64,000 nt of DNA from Mycolicibacter engbaekii (GTDB lineage: Bacteria > Actinomycetota > Actinomycetes > Mycobacteriales > Mycobacteriaceae), in NCBI RefSeq assembly GCF_002101585.1, contig NZ_LQOT01000030.1, positions 30,419-94,418 on the forward strand. The letters run 5' to 3'. Both the position numbers and the translations under genes were made by a program. The notes under the pieces were generated by a model that had not been told where the DNA came from, did not search any database, and saw only the letters and a list, made by a program, of their open reading frames with translations. Below, one piece after another: positions 42,557-52,146 of the stretch; position 1 is the first letter of the stretch, and each line of letters opens with the position of its first letter.

Positions 42557-42946
42557 TCACGTCCCCCGTGGCGGGTCCGGCGCCAAGCCGCCGTCGGGAG
42601 CGATGTGGGCGAAGATCTGCTGCAGCAGGGTCAGGATGTGCGGGTCGTCAACGCTGTAGATGTGGTGGCGTCCGTCACGCCGCGCATTGATCAACCCGGC
42701 CAGGCGCAGCTTGGTCAGGTGCTGGCTCATGGTGGCCACGTTGATGCCGGCCCGCCGGGCCAGGGTGGTCACGTCATAGGCGTCTTGGGCTGCCAGCCAC
42801 ATCACGTGCAGGCGCGCCGGGCTGCTCAGCAGTGCGAACGTGCTCGCGGCGGAGGCCAGTTGCGGCGGGGTCGGCTCATCGGGCCGGTCGGCTGAACTGA
42901 TTTCTTCGGGCAGCCGTTTTTCATCTTTAGCCATGGCGGCATTCAT
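42557..42946 (-). CDS. ArsR/SmtB-family metal-sensing repressor
   Basis: From ATG 42946 (AGGTGGG 5 bp upstream) the protein has 129 residues. A winged helix has ARRAGINVATMSQHLTKLRLAGL, split only by the turn, and the wing RRDGRHHIYSV. The C-terminal helix has the spacing of the alpha-5 metal site of NmtR: Asp-Pro-His, then His 11 residues later (DDPHILTLLQQIFAH); the fourth ligand is missing. It diverges from the giant P-type ATPase gene, whose promoter it probably represses. Nickel or cobalt is the likeliest signal, by comparison with NmtR. Confidence 0.83.
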   Translation of the reverse strand: MNAAMAKDEKRLPEEISSADRPDEPTPPQLASAASTFALLSSPARLHVMWLAAQDAYDVTTLARRAGINVATMSQHLTKLRLAGLINARRDGRHHIYSVDDPHILTLLQQIFAHIAPDGGLAPDPPRGT

Positions 42947-42995
42947 TGTGTCCCACCTGCGATGGCGGGATTCGCCGAACAACACATTCATATAG

Positions 42996-43003
42996 TTGCG
43001 CAA
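42996..43003. promoter_or_regulatory. ArsR operator candidate (TTGCGCAA palindrome)
   Basis: TTGCGCAA is a perfect palindrome inside the AT-rich stretch CATTCATATAGTTGCGCAAT, 50 bp from the ArsR start and upstream of the P-type ATPase gene. Its place in the divergent region suits a metal-responsive operator. Confidence 0.4.
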
Positions 43004-43145
43004 TCGCCAAAGTGTTGGTGAGAATGAGGCAGTTCATCGCGGCGCATCGGGCACCCCGAGGGGGCTCGAACACCGCCGCCACGCCACAGGATTGGTTGCT
43101 GCCGAATTGCTTTCGAGATCGTTGCTGCGCCCCGTCGGGCTGGGA

Positions 43146-46100
43146 ATGCGCACGGCATCAGTGGTGCTGGGCGCTGCGGTCCGCGGGACCTCAGCCACCG
43201 CCGAAGCGGTGGGGGGCATCACCTCGGCCGGTCTGCAGCTTGCTGCGCTGCCGATTCGCGAGGCCACCCGGCTGCTGTCCGGCGAGTCCGCCGCGGCGTC
43301 GCTGACCCGCAACTGCTGGCGCGGCCAACAACGTGCCTGGATCGAAGTGCGCGGCGGCAACGATTTCCCCGACGTGGGCCGGCGGGTGCTCGACGCACTC
43401 AACGCCGAACCCGCTGTGGTCTCGGCGCGGTTGAACCGCCCGCTGTCGCGGGTGGTGGTGGAACTCGCGGACGACGCTGAGCTCTCGCTGCCCGAGCTGT
43501 GCCGCCTGATCGCCCGGGCCGAGCGCGGCAGCGAGGGCGTGCACCGCCCCACGGCGCCGATCTGCGCGACGCCGGCCGCGGTGTTACCCGGCGACGGGCT
43601 GCTGCTGTTGTCCCGAGGCGTGATGGTCGGCGTCAACGCCGCCGGGCTGGCGATCGCTTTCGCCGGGCGCGCGTTGCGCCTGCCGCACGCACCGATCACC
43701 GTCGACGCCGTCGCGGCGCTGGCGAACTACCAGCCGTGGGTGCGCAGCCGACTGGCCGATCAGTTCGGCCGCGGAGCGACCGACACCGTGCTGTCGCTGA
43801 TCTCCACCGGGGCGCGCATCGCCACGCTGTCGCCGGCGACGCTGGCAGTCGACTTGGCGCTGCAGGGCATCAAGGCCGCCGAGTCTCAGGCCGCGGCGCA
43901 GGCCTGGAGCCGTCACGAACCGCACCTGGCCGCGCACGCCGAGCAGGCGCGGCTTTACCCACCGTCGCGGCCGGTGCCGCTACCGGAGAGCGCGGTCGAC
44001 CGGCACGGCCGCCGGGCCGGCTACGCCCAGTTGTTCGGGGCCGGTGCGGTGGGGGCGCTCACCGGCAACCTCAGCACCGCCGCGACCGCGGCCGTGGTCA
44101 CCTCCCCGAAAGCCATGCGCAGCACCACCGAAGCCTTCGCGGCCACGCTGTGCCGCTCGTTGGTGCAGCAGCACGCGGCGTTACCGCTGCGCCCGGAGGG
44201 CTTGCGCCGGCTCGACCGCGTCGACACCGTCCTCATCGATCCGCGCCTCCTGTGCACCGGCACCGCGCACCACCCGCTCGCCGCGGCGCTGCTGGCGCAG
44301 GCACGGGCCAGCGGCGCCGAGTTGGTCACCCTGGACGTGGCTGCTCTGGGTGAGCTCCGCCCGGCGTTCGACGAACTGGCACCGTCCGGTGCCGGCGGCG
44401 ACGACGCACTCGATGCAGCACTGGCCGATGCCCTGGCGGCGCGTCAGCAAGACGGCCGCACCGTGGCCGTGCTGACCTCGACCGGCGCGCAGGCGCTCGC
44501 CGGCGCCGACGTCGGTCTGGGAATCCTGCCCGAGGACGCCGCCGTGGCGCCGCCGTGGGAAGCGGATCTGCTGCTGACCGATCTGGCCGGCGCCTGGCGG
44601 GTGCTGCACGCTATTCCGGCGGCACGCCAGGCCGCTGCGCGCGGCATCGCGTTGGCCACCGGCGCATCGACGCTGGGTGCGGTGCTGATGGTTCCCGGAG
44701 TACGGGGCGGGCGCGGTCCCGGGCCGGTCACCGCCGGGGCGGCCACCGGGCTGCTCTCGGGGTACCTGCTGGCCCGCCAGGCAGCGCGGACACCGGCGCC
44801 GCGACCCGCGGCGGCCCACGAGTGGCATGCGCTGTCGGTCGAAGAGGTCCTCGGCGTCCTGCCCGCCCCCGATCTCGCTGGCACGAACGCCGCGTCCCAA
44901 GCCGCACCAGCGCCCCTGGCGTGGCAGTTCGTCAAGGCGGTGCGCGCGGAATTGTCCGATCCGCTGATGCCGGTGCTGGCGCTCAGTTCGGCGGCCACCG
45001 CGATGCTGGGCTCGCCGGTAGACGCGATGATGGTCAGCACGGTGCTGATCGGCAACTGCATGCTCGCGGCGGCCCAACAGCTGCAGGCCGAGAACCGGTT
45101 GAACCGGCTGTTAGCTCAACAGACCCCGCCCGCCCGCATCGTCGTACCCGACACCGGAACCTACGGCGAGATCGCCGCCGACCGCTTGCTGCCCGGCGCC
45201 GTGATCGAGGTCCGCAGCAATGAGGTCGTGCCCGCTGACGCACGTCTGATCGAGGCGTCCGACCTCGAAGTCGACGAATCCTCGCTGACCGGCGAATCCC
45301 TGTCGGTGGACAAGCAGACCGCGGCGACACCCGGCGCCGAACTGGCCGAGCGGCGCTGCATGATCTATGCCGGCACCACAGTGGTCGCCGGCACCGCGCG
45401 CGCCGTGGTCACCGCCGTCGGCCCCGACACCCAAGCCCGCCGAGCTGCCGAGCTGGCCGCGGGCGACCTCCCGGTCGTGGGCTTGCAGCACCAGCTCAGT
45501 CAGCTCATGAGCCGCGCGTTCCCGGCCAGCGCCGCCGGCGGGTTGATGGTGGGTCTGTTGGGCCTGCTGCGCGGCGGCGGCCTGCGGCTGGCCCTGGGCA
45601 ATGCGATCGCGGTCGCCGTGGCCGCGGTGCCGGAGGGGATGCCGCTGATGGCGACCCTGGCCCAACACGCCTCGGCTCAACGGCTCACCGATACCGGGGC
45701 GCTGGTTCGCATTCCGCGTTCGGTGGAGGCCCTGGGCCGGGTGGAGGTGGTCTGTTTCGACAAGACGGGAACGTTGAGCGAGAACCGGCTGCGGGTCACC
45801 CGGGTGCACCCGGTGGCGGGATTCAGCGACGACGACGTGCTCAGGTGCGCAGCCAACGCCGCGCCGGCTCCCGAGGGCGATCCCCACACCCACGCCACCG
45901 ACCAGGCCGTCGCCGAAGCCGCGGCCCGCGTCGCCACCGGCGATACGTCCCTGTGGAGCACCCCCGACGCCCACCTGCCCTTCCGATCCGGCCGGGCGTT
46001 CTCGGCATCGGTCCTGGGCCGGGACCTGATGATCAAGGGCGCGCCAGAAGTGGTGCTGGCCGCCTGCACCGGGCTCGGCCCCGACAGCGATGCGCCGGTG

Positions 46101-47396
46101 GCCGAGTTGGCCGCCGGCGGGCTGCGCGTGATCGCGGTGGCCACGCGCCGGCTCACCGCAGCCCAGGCGCAGGCGGTGGCCGACCAGCCGGACGCACTCA
46201 CCGGCCTGTGCCGATCCGGGCTGACCCTGACCGGGTTCCTCGGCATCTCCGACACCCCGCGCCCCGAAGCACCGCAACTGCTGGCCGACTTGGCCGACCG
46301 CGGTATCGGTATCCGGCTGATCACCGGCGATCACCCCGTCACCGCCACCGCGATCGCCGCGGAGCTGGGGGTCCCGGTCACCGCGGAGCAGGTCATCACC
46401 GGAGCGGAGTGGAACGCGCTGTCGCGCCGGGACCAGGAACAGGCGGTGGGGCAGCGGGTGATCTTCGCCCGGATGTCGCCGGAGAACAAGGTCCAGGTGG
46501 TGCAGACCCTCGAACGCAGCGGACGGGTCTGCGCCATGGTGGGCGACGGCGCCAACGACGCGGCGGCGATCCGAGCGGCCAGCGTCGGATTCGGCGTCGT
46601 GGCCCGGGGCAGCGACTCGGCACACGCAACCGCAGACATCGTGCTGACCGACGGTCGGATCGGCGCGTTGGTCCATGCCATCGACGAGGGCCAGCGGCTG
46701 TGGCGCGGGGTCCAGCTGGCGGTGACCGGCTTGCTCGGCGGCAACGTCGGCGAGGTGATCTTCGGCGTCGTCGGCGCCGCGCTGTCGGGGACTTCGCCGC
46801 TGAACAACCGCCAACTGCTGCTGATGAACATGCTGACCGACGCGCTGCCCGCCACCGCAGTGGCGGTCAGCACCCCGGCCGGGGCCTCGCATCGGGTGGT
46901 GCAGGGCATCGACGAACACCGTCTGATGCGTGCCGTCGCGCTGCGCGGGGCCATCACCGGAGCGGCGGCCAGCGTCGCCTGGGGGCTGGCCTCGCTGACC
47001 GGACGCCGGCAGCGCGCCGCCACGGTGGCGTTGATCGCGCTGGTCACCACCGAGCTCGCCCAGACCCTGTTCGATTCCCACGCCCCCCTGGTGCTGGCCA
47101 CTGCAGCCGGCTCGTTCGCGGCATTCGCGGCGATGATCAGCCTTCCCGGGGTCAGCCAACTGCTGGGCTGCGTCCCGGTGGGCCCGCTGGGCTGGTCGTT
47201 GGCGCTGGGCGCCGCCGGCACCGCGGTCCTGGCGATGGCCGCGGCTCCGCACCTGCTGCCGGCCGGCCGGCGTGACGCAGCGCAGGACAGCGATGAGGGC
47301 GCCGAGCTGGCCACCGTCCAGGTGCTGCGGCCGGCCGACGCCCGGGCCTGCCCGGAGGACACCGTGATGGGGTCTACCGTGAGGGTCAGCAACTGA
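43146..47396 (+). CDS. Very large P-type ATPase, CtpI/CtpH-like
   Basis: From ATG 43146 the protein has 1416 residues; TTG codons at 43092 or 43110 are alternative starts, and the true start is uncertain. The N-terminal half looks like a worn-out ATPase copy: an HMA-like fold without CxxC near residue 60, and a HAD-like region where DKTGT is replaced by IDPRLLCTGT. The C-terminal half is a complete P2-type ATPase: TGES, PEGMP in TM4, DKTGT with Asp872, and GDGANDAAAI. It resembles M. tuberculosis CtpI and CtpH (1632 and 1539 residues). The PEGMP motif argues against a classical heavy-metal P1B pump, which is odd next to an ArsR metal sensor. Confidence 0.82.
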   Translation: MRTASVVLGAAVRGTSATAEAVGGITSAGLQLAALPIREATRLLSGESAAASLTRNCWRGQQRAWIEVRGGNDFPDVGRRVLDALNAEPAVVSARLNRPLSRVVVELADDAELSLPELCRLIARAERGSEGVHRPTAPICATPAAVLPGDGLLLLSRGVMVGVNAAGLAIAFAGRALRLPHAPITVDAVAALANYQPWVRSRLADQFGRGATDTVLSLISTGARIATLSPATLAVDLALQGIKAAESQAAAQAWSRHEPHLAAHAEQARLYPPSRPVPLPESAVDRHGRRAGYAQLFGAGAVGALTGNLSTAATAAVVTSPKAMRSTTEAFAATLCRSLVQQHAALPLRPEGLRRLDRVDTVLIDPRLLCTGTAHHPLAAALLAQARASGAELVTLDVAALGELRPAFDELAPSGAGGDDALDAALADALAARQQDGRTVAVLTSTGAQALAGADVGLGILPEDAAVAPPWEADLLLTDLAGAWRVLHAIPAARQAAARGIALATGASTLGAVLMVPGVRGGRGPGPVTAGAATGLLSGYLLARQAARTPAPRPAAAHEWHALSVEEVLGVLPAPDLAGTNAASQAAPAPLAWQFVKAVRAELSDPLMPVLALSSAATAMLGSPVDAMMVSTVLIGNCMLAAAQQLQAENRLNRLLAQQTPPARIVVPDTGTYGEIAADRLLPGAVIEVRSNEVVPADARLIEASDLEVDESSLTGESLSVDKQTAATPGAELAERRCMIYAGTTVVAGTARAVVTAVGPDTQARRAAELAAGDLPVVGLQHQLSQLMSRAFPASAAGGLMVGLLGLLRGGGLRLALGNAIAVAVAAVPEGMPLMATLAQHASAQRLTDTGALVRIPRSVEALGRVEVVCFDKTGTLSENRLRVTRVHPVAGFSDDDVLRCAANAAPAPEGDPHTHATDQAVAEAAARVATGDTSLWSTPDAHLPFRSGRAFSASVLGRDLMIKGAPEVVLAACTGLGPDSDAPVAELAAGGLRVIAVATRRLTAAQAQAVADQPDALTGLCRSGLTLTGFLGISDTPRPEAPQLLADLADRGIGIRLITGDHPVTATAIAAELGVPVTAEQVITGAEWNALSRRDQEQAVGQRVIFARMSPENKVQVVQTLERSGRVCAMVGDGANDAAAIRAASVGFGVVARGSDSAHATADIVLTDGRIGALVHAIDEGQRLWRGVQLAVTGLLGGNVGEVIFGVVGAALSGTSPLNNRQLLLMNMLTDALPATAVAVSTPAGASHRVVQGIDEHRLMRAVALRGAITGAAASVAWGLASLTGRRQRAATVALIALVTTELAQTLFDSHAPLVLATAAGSFAAFAAMISLPGVSQLLGCVPVGPLGWSLALGAAGTAVLAMAAAPHLLPAGRRDAAQDSDEGAELATVQVLRPADARACPEDTVMGSTVRVSN

Positions 47397-47412
47397 CGAG
47401 CGGAGGCGTGGC

Positions 47413-47823
47413 ATGCACCCATTCCGGCAGGCCGTCGAGGCCGGCGACGCCGCGGCCATCGAAGCGCTACTGGCCGATGACGTCGTGTTCACCTCTCCGG
47501 TGGCGTTCAAGCCTTACCAGGGCAAGCCGATCACCGCGGCCATCCTGCGCGCAGTGATGCGGGTGTTCTCCGACTTCCGCTACGTGCGGGAGATCGCCGA
47601 TTCCGCAGGACGCGACCACGCCCTGTTGTTCGAAGCGTCGGTCGACGGCAAGAAGATCAGCGGATGCGACTTCCTGCACAGCGACGACGACGGCAAGATC
47701 GATGACTTCGTGGTGATGGTGCGTCCGCTGTCGGCGGCGACCGCTCTGGCCGACGCCATGGCGCAGCAGTTCGAGCAGATCACCCGGGAGGCCGCCGCGA
47801 GCCTCGACGGCGGCGCAGCCTAG
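47413..47823 (+). CDS. SnoaL/NTF2-like protein
   Basis: A 136-residue alpha+beta barrel protein: MHPFRQAVEAGDAAAIEALL, then DDVVFTSPVAFKPYQGK and KISGCDFLHSDDDGKIDDF. It fits the SnoaL-like/NTF2 family seen with steroid and polyketide metabolism or as stand-alone proteins. No catalytic Asp-His set can be assigned. It lies 16 bp after the ATPase gene with GGAG upstream, possibly in the same transcript. Confidence 0.7.
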   Translation: MHPFRQAVEAGDAAAIEALLADDVVFTSPVAFKPYQGKPITAAILRAVMRVFSDFRYVREIADSAGRDHALLFEASVDGKKISGCDFLHSDDDGKIDDFVVMVRPLSAATALADAMAQQFEQITREAAASLDGGAA

Positions 47824-47945
47824 CCAGGGCCGATCGCGGCGGTCGCATCCGGAGGCGCTGTCGGCGCGCTCACCGGGGCGGCCGACCCACTATCGTTCGG
47901 TGCAACGGGCGGAGTCTCCGGCAGGCTGACGGCGCAAATGGGGCG

Positions 47946-48539
47946 TCAATTGTCTTCGGAGACCGGTCGGTTCACTTCGTTGAGGATGTCGTTCGCGCTG
48001 CCGCTGCGGTTCACCCCGAGGCGCTGGGCCCGGGCATCGAGCTCGTGGTGGGCGTGTCCGGGGGTGTAGCCGCGGGCGATCAACACCCCGATCGCCTGAT
48101 CGATCAGCGAGGCAGCTGCGAGCCCACCGGGCGCGGATTCGGCCATGGGCAGGGCGCGGTGCTGATCCAGAACGAACTCGGTCAGGGCGAGGCCGGTCAG
48201 CCAGGCGAGATCGGCGGCCAGGTCGACGAAAGCGCCGGGGTTGCCGGCGTAGAGGATCAGCACCGCGAACGGCCCCGCGATGCCGTCGGACACCGCCGGA
48301 GTCATCGGTAAGCGCAGCGAGGTGACGATGTCGCCGAGCTCGGTCCCCGATTCGAGCACGGTGAAGCTGGATTGACGACCGACGGCAGTGATCATCACCG
48401 TCAGACCCAGATACGAACCCACCGCGAGTTTGGTGTTGCCCGCCAACTGGCGCAGCGTGTCGGTGAGGTCGAGGTCGGGGTCGTCCAGGATTTCGGTCAG
48501 GGCCGCGAGGTCGGCAGCCAGCGCCGCGGTGATGTCCAC
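47946..48539 (-). CDS. GAF-like and ANTAR domain transcription antitermination regulator
   Basis: From GTG 48539 (GGGGAG upstream) the product has 197 residues. A sensor-like domain (about 20-125) is followed by an ANTAR domain with LIDQAIGVLIARGYTPGHAH near residue 140. ANTAR proteins bind hairpins in RNA and control transcription termination. A longer in-frame upstream extension is Arg-rich and looks non-coding. A second GAF-ANTAR gene lies 145 bp further upstream on the same strand. Confidence 0.75.
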   Translation of the reverse strand: MDITAALAADLAALTEILDDPDLDLTDTLRQLAGNTKLAVGSYLGLTVMITAVGRQSSFTVLESGTELGDIVTSLRLPMTPAVSDGIAGPFAVLILYAGNPGAFVDLAADLAWLTGLALTEFVLDQHRALPMAESAPGGLAAASLIDQAIGVLIARGYTPGHAHHELDARAQRLGVNRSGSANDILNEVNRPVSEDN

Positions 48540-48684
48540 AAGGGGTGGTGCTCCCCATTGACGCCCCGAACGCCGATCTTTCGGTCCAAGCCGAGTGCCG
48601 CAGGTCGCGACTGCCCGGGCGCAATATCTGACCACGGATCAGGGATCCGGGTCTAACAGTGCCTATATCTAACGCTACGCGCGG

Positions 48685-49479
48685 TCATGGTCCGGTGCGG
48701 CGGGCGCGGGCGCGGCGCACCGCTTCGTCGACGATGCTTCGTGCAACCACCGCCAGTTTGATGTTCTCGGTCTGGCTGATCCGGCGCAGCCGGTCGAACG
48801 CCTCTTCGGCGGTTCCTCCGGAACGGGCACGCAGGATACCGATGGCCTGGTCGATGACAGGGCGGGTCGACAGTGCTGTCTGCAACTGCGCGGTCAACGT
48901 CCGGGCCTGGTTGAGCACGTGCGCGTTGTGCACCGCCACGGCGGCGGGAACAGCGAACCGTTCCCCGAGCTCGGCGGCGCGTTCGGTGAAGGCGTCCTTG
49001 CGGTGCGCGTAGACGTTGATGGCACCGACCACCTGGCCGGGAAGCAGCAGCGGTAGCGACAACACGCTGTGCACACCGAGACGTCCCACCCGGGGCCCGA
49101 ACCGCGGCCAGAGCTTCTCGCCGCCCAACGACCCGGATCGCACCGTGCGGTGCTCCAACGCGGCGGTGATGCAGGGTCCCTCGTTGACCTCGAAGTATTG
49201 GATCTCGTCGATCTGCTGTACGAAAGGGGCGCTGGCGGCCAGAACCTCGACCCGGTTATCCGGGCGATTACTGCACAGCAACGTCAAACCCGCGCCGTCT
49301 GCGGCTGGAATGGCCTGTACCGCGTAAGTGGCCACGCGGGCCAGGAGCTCCTCAAGTCCGAGCGAATCGGCCACCAGATTGGCGAGATCGGCCAGCCCGG
49401 AACGCAGGTCACCAACGTCCGCGTCGGTGCTCTCTGCAGTCGACGTCAGCCGGCTACCGGGGTCGGACTTGTCGGTCAC
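48685..49479 (-). CDS. GAF-ANTAR regulator
   Basis: A 264-residue protein: a GAF domain (about 40-180, with HRTVRSGSL and GVHSVLSLPLL) and a C-terminal ANTAR domain with VIDQAIGILRARSGGTAEEA near residue 215. It probably senses a small ligand or redox state and acts by RNA binding. Its ATG overlaps the stop of the desaturase gene (ATGA), so regulator and desaturase are produced together. Confidence 0.83.
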   Translation of the reverse strand: MTDKSDPGSRLTSTAESTDADVGDLRSGLADLANLVADSLGLEELLARVATYAVQAIPAADGAGLTLLCSNRPDNRVEVLAASAPFVQQIDEIQYFEVNEGPCITAALEHRTVRSGSLGGEKLWPRFGPRVGRLGVHSVLSLPLLLPGQVVGAINVYAHRKDAFTERAAELGERFAVPAAVAVHNAHVLNQARTLTAQLQTALSTRPVIDQAIGILRARSGGTAEEAFDRLRRISQTENIKLAVVARSIVDEAVRRARARRTGP

Positions 49480-50807
49480 GACCGCGCCGTCATCTGCTGA
49501 AACGCGGCGAACTCACGCTGAAATTCTAGTGCCGCCGGCCGGAGTAGTCCATGTCTCCTGTCGCTCTCGGAGGCACGTTGACGGCGGTGCACCGCCGCGA
49601 TCGCTGTCTTGAGCCCGCGGTGGCGCCCGGTCGCCGGGTCGGTGTCGACGAAGTCGGTGGCCAGTCCGGCGAACATTCGCTCGCTGCGGGTCTCGGGGGC
49701 GTCATCGGAGGGATCACGCAGATAGCGATCCGGCAGCGACAGCTTGGCGATGGTGCGCCACGTCTTGCCGTACTGCGTCAGGAACGAACCGGTGGTGTAA
49801 GGCAGGTCGTAGTGGTCGCAGATCTGGCGCACCCGCACCGAGATCTGGTGCAGCCGGTTGCTCGGCAGGTCGGGGTACAGGTGATGTTCGATCTGGTGGC
49901 AGAGGTGGCCGCTCATGAACCGCATCGCCGGACCGGCGTTGAAATTGGCGCTGCCCAGCATCTGGCGCAGATACCACTGACCGCGGGATTCGCCGATGAT
50001 GTCGGTCTTGCTGAATTTCTCTGCGCCATCGGGAAAATGTCCGCAGAAGATCACTGCGTTTGCCCAGACGTTGCGGATCACGTTGGCCAGCAGATTGGCC
50101 TTCAGGGTCGTCGCGTAGGTCGCCTTCGGTGACAGCGAGGTGAGCGCGGGAAACGCGACATAGTCTTTGACCACCTGACTGGCGGCTTTGGACACGAACC
50201 GGCGAGCCTTTCCGAGGGCGTTGCTGCGCTCCGCGCCGCCCTTGGCGATGTTGCCGAATTCGATGGGTTGCAAGCCGATTCCCCACTCGAATCCGACCGC
50301 CAGGATAACGTTGAACAGCAGGTTGCCGATGTTGCTCGGATGCCAGGTCTGGTCACGAGTTACCCGCAGAGTGCTGTAGCCGACGTCGTCGTCCATTCCG
50401 ACGATGTTGGTGTACATGTGGTGGCGAAGGTTGTGGGTGAACTGCCAGTGCTTCGACACGCCGGCCATGTCCCACTCCCAGGTCGAGGAGTGGATCTCGG
50501 GGTCGTTCATCCAGTTCCACTGGCCATGCATGACGTTGTGGCCGATCTCCATATTCTCGATGACCTTCGCCAGCGCGACGGTCAGTGTTCCCGTCCACCA
50601 GCCGAGATTCTTCGAACCAACGGTCAGCATGAGGCGGCCGACCACTTCGAGGGTGCGTTGTGCAGCGATAGCACGCCGGATGTAGCGCGCATCCCGCTCG
50701 CCAAGGGAATCCTCGATGTCCAGCCGGATGGCGTCCAGATCAGCGGCCAACGAGTCGATGTCGGAGTCTGTCAGGTGGGCGAAGACCGAAATGTCAGTGA
50801 TCGCCAT
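49476..50807 (-). CDS. Membrane fatty acid desaturase, DesA3-like
   Basis: A 443-residue membrane-type desaturase with the three His boxes HNVMH, HNLRHH and HQIEHH, spaced as in acyl-lipid/acyl-CoA delta-9 or delta-6 type enzymes. Hydrophobic spans lie between the first two boxes and before the third. The closest known type is DesA3 (Rv3229c), which makes oleic acid from stearoyl-CoA, needing an electron donor such as an Rv3230c-type reductase; none is in the window. It precedes a coupled GAF-ANTAR gene. Unsaturated lipids are the substrate for UfaA1-type methylation. Confidence 0.85.
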   Translation of the reverse strand: MAITDISVFAHLTDSDIDSLAADLDAIRLDIEDSLGERDARYIRRAIAAQRTLEVVGRLMLTVGSKNLGWWTGTLTVALAKVIENMEIGHNVMHGQWNWMNDPEIHSSTWEWDMAGVSKHWQFTHNLRHHMYTNIVGMDDDVGYSTLRVTRDQTWHPSNIGNLLFNVILAVGFEWGIGLQPIEFGNIAKGGAERSNALGKARRFVSKAASQVVKDYVAFPALTSLSPKATYATTLKANLLANVIRNVWANAVIFCGHFPDGAEKFSKTDIIGESRGQWYLRQMLGSANFNAGPAMRFMSGHLCHQIEHHLYPDLPSNRLHQISVRVRQICDHYDLPYTTGSFLTQYGKTWRTIAKLSLPDRYLRDPSDDAPETRSERMFAGLATDFVDTDPATGRHRGLKTAIAAVHRRQRASESDRRHGLLRPAALEFQREFAAFQQMTARS

Positions 50808-50879
50808 AGCTTTCCCCTTTCGGCGGCTTTCGGCCGGACGAGCGGGCAGTCGCTAAATGCATGTGGATGCTTCTGGCGG

Positions 50880-51059
50880 TTAGTAGTAGTGGCTACGCCC
50901 GCCGACTGCGTGGCCCATCCGACCCATTAGGGCCAAGAGCAGCCCGACGACAAGAAGGACGACGCCAATGACCACGCAGATATGGGCATAGGCAAAGGTG
51001 GGAACCAGGGCGGGCAGGAGGAGCCCGAGGACGATGAGGATCACTCCGAGAGCAATCAT
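50880..51059 (-). CDS. DUF6131 small membrane protein
   Basis: From ATG 51059 the product has 59 residues: two hydrophobic helices (MIALGVILIVLGLLLPALV and VIGVVLLVVGLLLALM) and a Gly/Tyr-rich tail GHAVGGRSHYY, the hallmark of DUF6131. An upstream in-frame extension has no domain content. Such proteins are common in stress-induced actinobacterial patches; the function is unknown. Confidence 0.75.
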   Translation of the reverse strand: MIALGVILIVLGLLLPALVPTFAYAHICVVIGVVLLVVGLLLALMGRMGHAVGGRSHYY

Positions 51060-51530
51060 GGTGTTTGCCTGATTTCTGCGTAGGTGTGTTGCGCGGAGTA
51101 TTGCGGGGTCAAGTCTTGGAGACGTCATGAGCAACTCGAATCGCCCGATCGGCATGGATGGCCTCAGCGGACTAAGGGAATGAGCGAGCTGTATGCCCTG
51201 CATCGACGGCATTGTCGGATGGATATCGGGATGTGCGGCTCGAAATCAAAACTCATCGAAATCGGCGGCGTACAGCCGAACTCGCTCCCGCACTGGCTGA
51301 AGGGCTCAGCACCAATGACACTACACCCTTTCTCCTTTTCGCGGGCGGCAGGCGAGGCCGGGCAGTGCGATCCGGTTACTGGGGCGACTCCGCGTGTGCT
51401 CTGGCGCTCGGGCCGAATCGGCGTAGGGTTGTTGGCAGCGGCGGTACCTCTGTACATGCATGCGGTCTTTTCAAGTCCCGTCATCGCCGGAGATTCTGGC
51501 CCGCTAGGCACATGAGATGGGAGCGTCGTC
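51060..51530. other. Intergenic region without a convincing gene
   Basis: The 471 bp between the divergent DUF6131 and DUF5994 genes have lower GC than the surroundings. A possible ORF from ATG 51180 (about 111 residues) shows no recognisable domain, so I do not call it. The region should contain both promoters. Confidence 0.5.
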
Positions 51531-52046
51531 ATGGCGCGACAGCAGACGACCCGCAAGAGCCCCGATAACTCCACCTCCCCGCTGCGGACGCCGCGATTGC
51601 GCTTGAAGCGCAAAGCTCCGCAGAGCGGATACGTCGATGGTGCGTGGTGGCCTCGTACCGATAATCTCGCCGTGGAGCTGCCTGACCTGCTGGCTGTACT
51701 CTCCGTTCGGTTGGGCCGCATAGGCCGGGTCTTATATAAATTGAATGAATGGGCGAGCGCGCCCAGGAGACTCGTCATTGACAGGCGACCGGTACGGCTG
51801 GATGGGTACCGGCTTCAACCGACCGGCACTGTTGAAGTCCTGGGGCTCAATGGCGAGCGTCTCACGTTGGCAGTGGTTCCCGCACGCGCCGACCCGAGCG
51901 ACGCGCACGCCACCATGATGACTGCAGCGCAGCCGAAAAATGATGTGAAAGTGAGCGATCTGCTTACGCTCAGTGAGCGCGCCCGGGAGCGCAACAATCT
52001 GGCAGTTGGCGCTCTTGATCGCTGGGAATCAGAAGGGGGGAACTGA
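51531..52046 (+). CDS. DUF5994 family protein
   Basis: A 171-residue soluble protein. RLRLKRKAPQSGYVDGAWWP followed by RTDNLAVELPDLLAVL is the DUF5994 signature. It occurs in actinobacterial stress-gene patches; its role is unknown. The start ATG 51531 has GGGAG about 6 bp upstream. Codon use is more relaxed than in the neighbouring blocks, in line with horizontal origin of this patch. Confidence 0.75.
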   Translation: MARQQTTRKSPDNSTSPLRTPRLRLKRKAPQSGYVDGAWWPRTDNLAVELPDLLAVLSVRLGRIGRVLYKLNEWASAPRRLVIDRRPVRLDGYRLQPTGTVEVLGLNGERLTLAVVPARADPSDAHATMMTAAQPKNDVKVSDLLTLSERARERNNLAVGALDRWESEGGN

Positions 52047-52146
52047 GGCATCCCAGACATCCTTGATTCGGCGACGCCCAGTCGTACGGTGTTCAGCGGC
52101 CGTCGGGGTCCTGCCATAGCAGGCTGACCCGGTCGCGAGGAGGCAG

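Noticed and set aside
42996..43145. Upstream extension of the P-type ATPase to TTG 42996
   Set aside because: The TTG lies inside the TTGCGCAA palindrome of the divergent promoter and has no ribosome site; a later start is more likely.
45111..47510. Reverse-strand open frame of about 800 codons opposite the giant P-type ATPase
   Set aside because: Shadow of the conserved ATPase frame; no domain content.
51180..51515. Forward ORF of about 111 codons between DUF6131 and DUF5994
   Set aside because: No domain, mixed composition and overlap with the expected promoter region.
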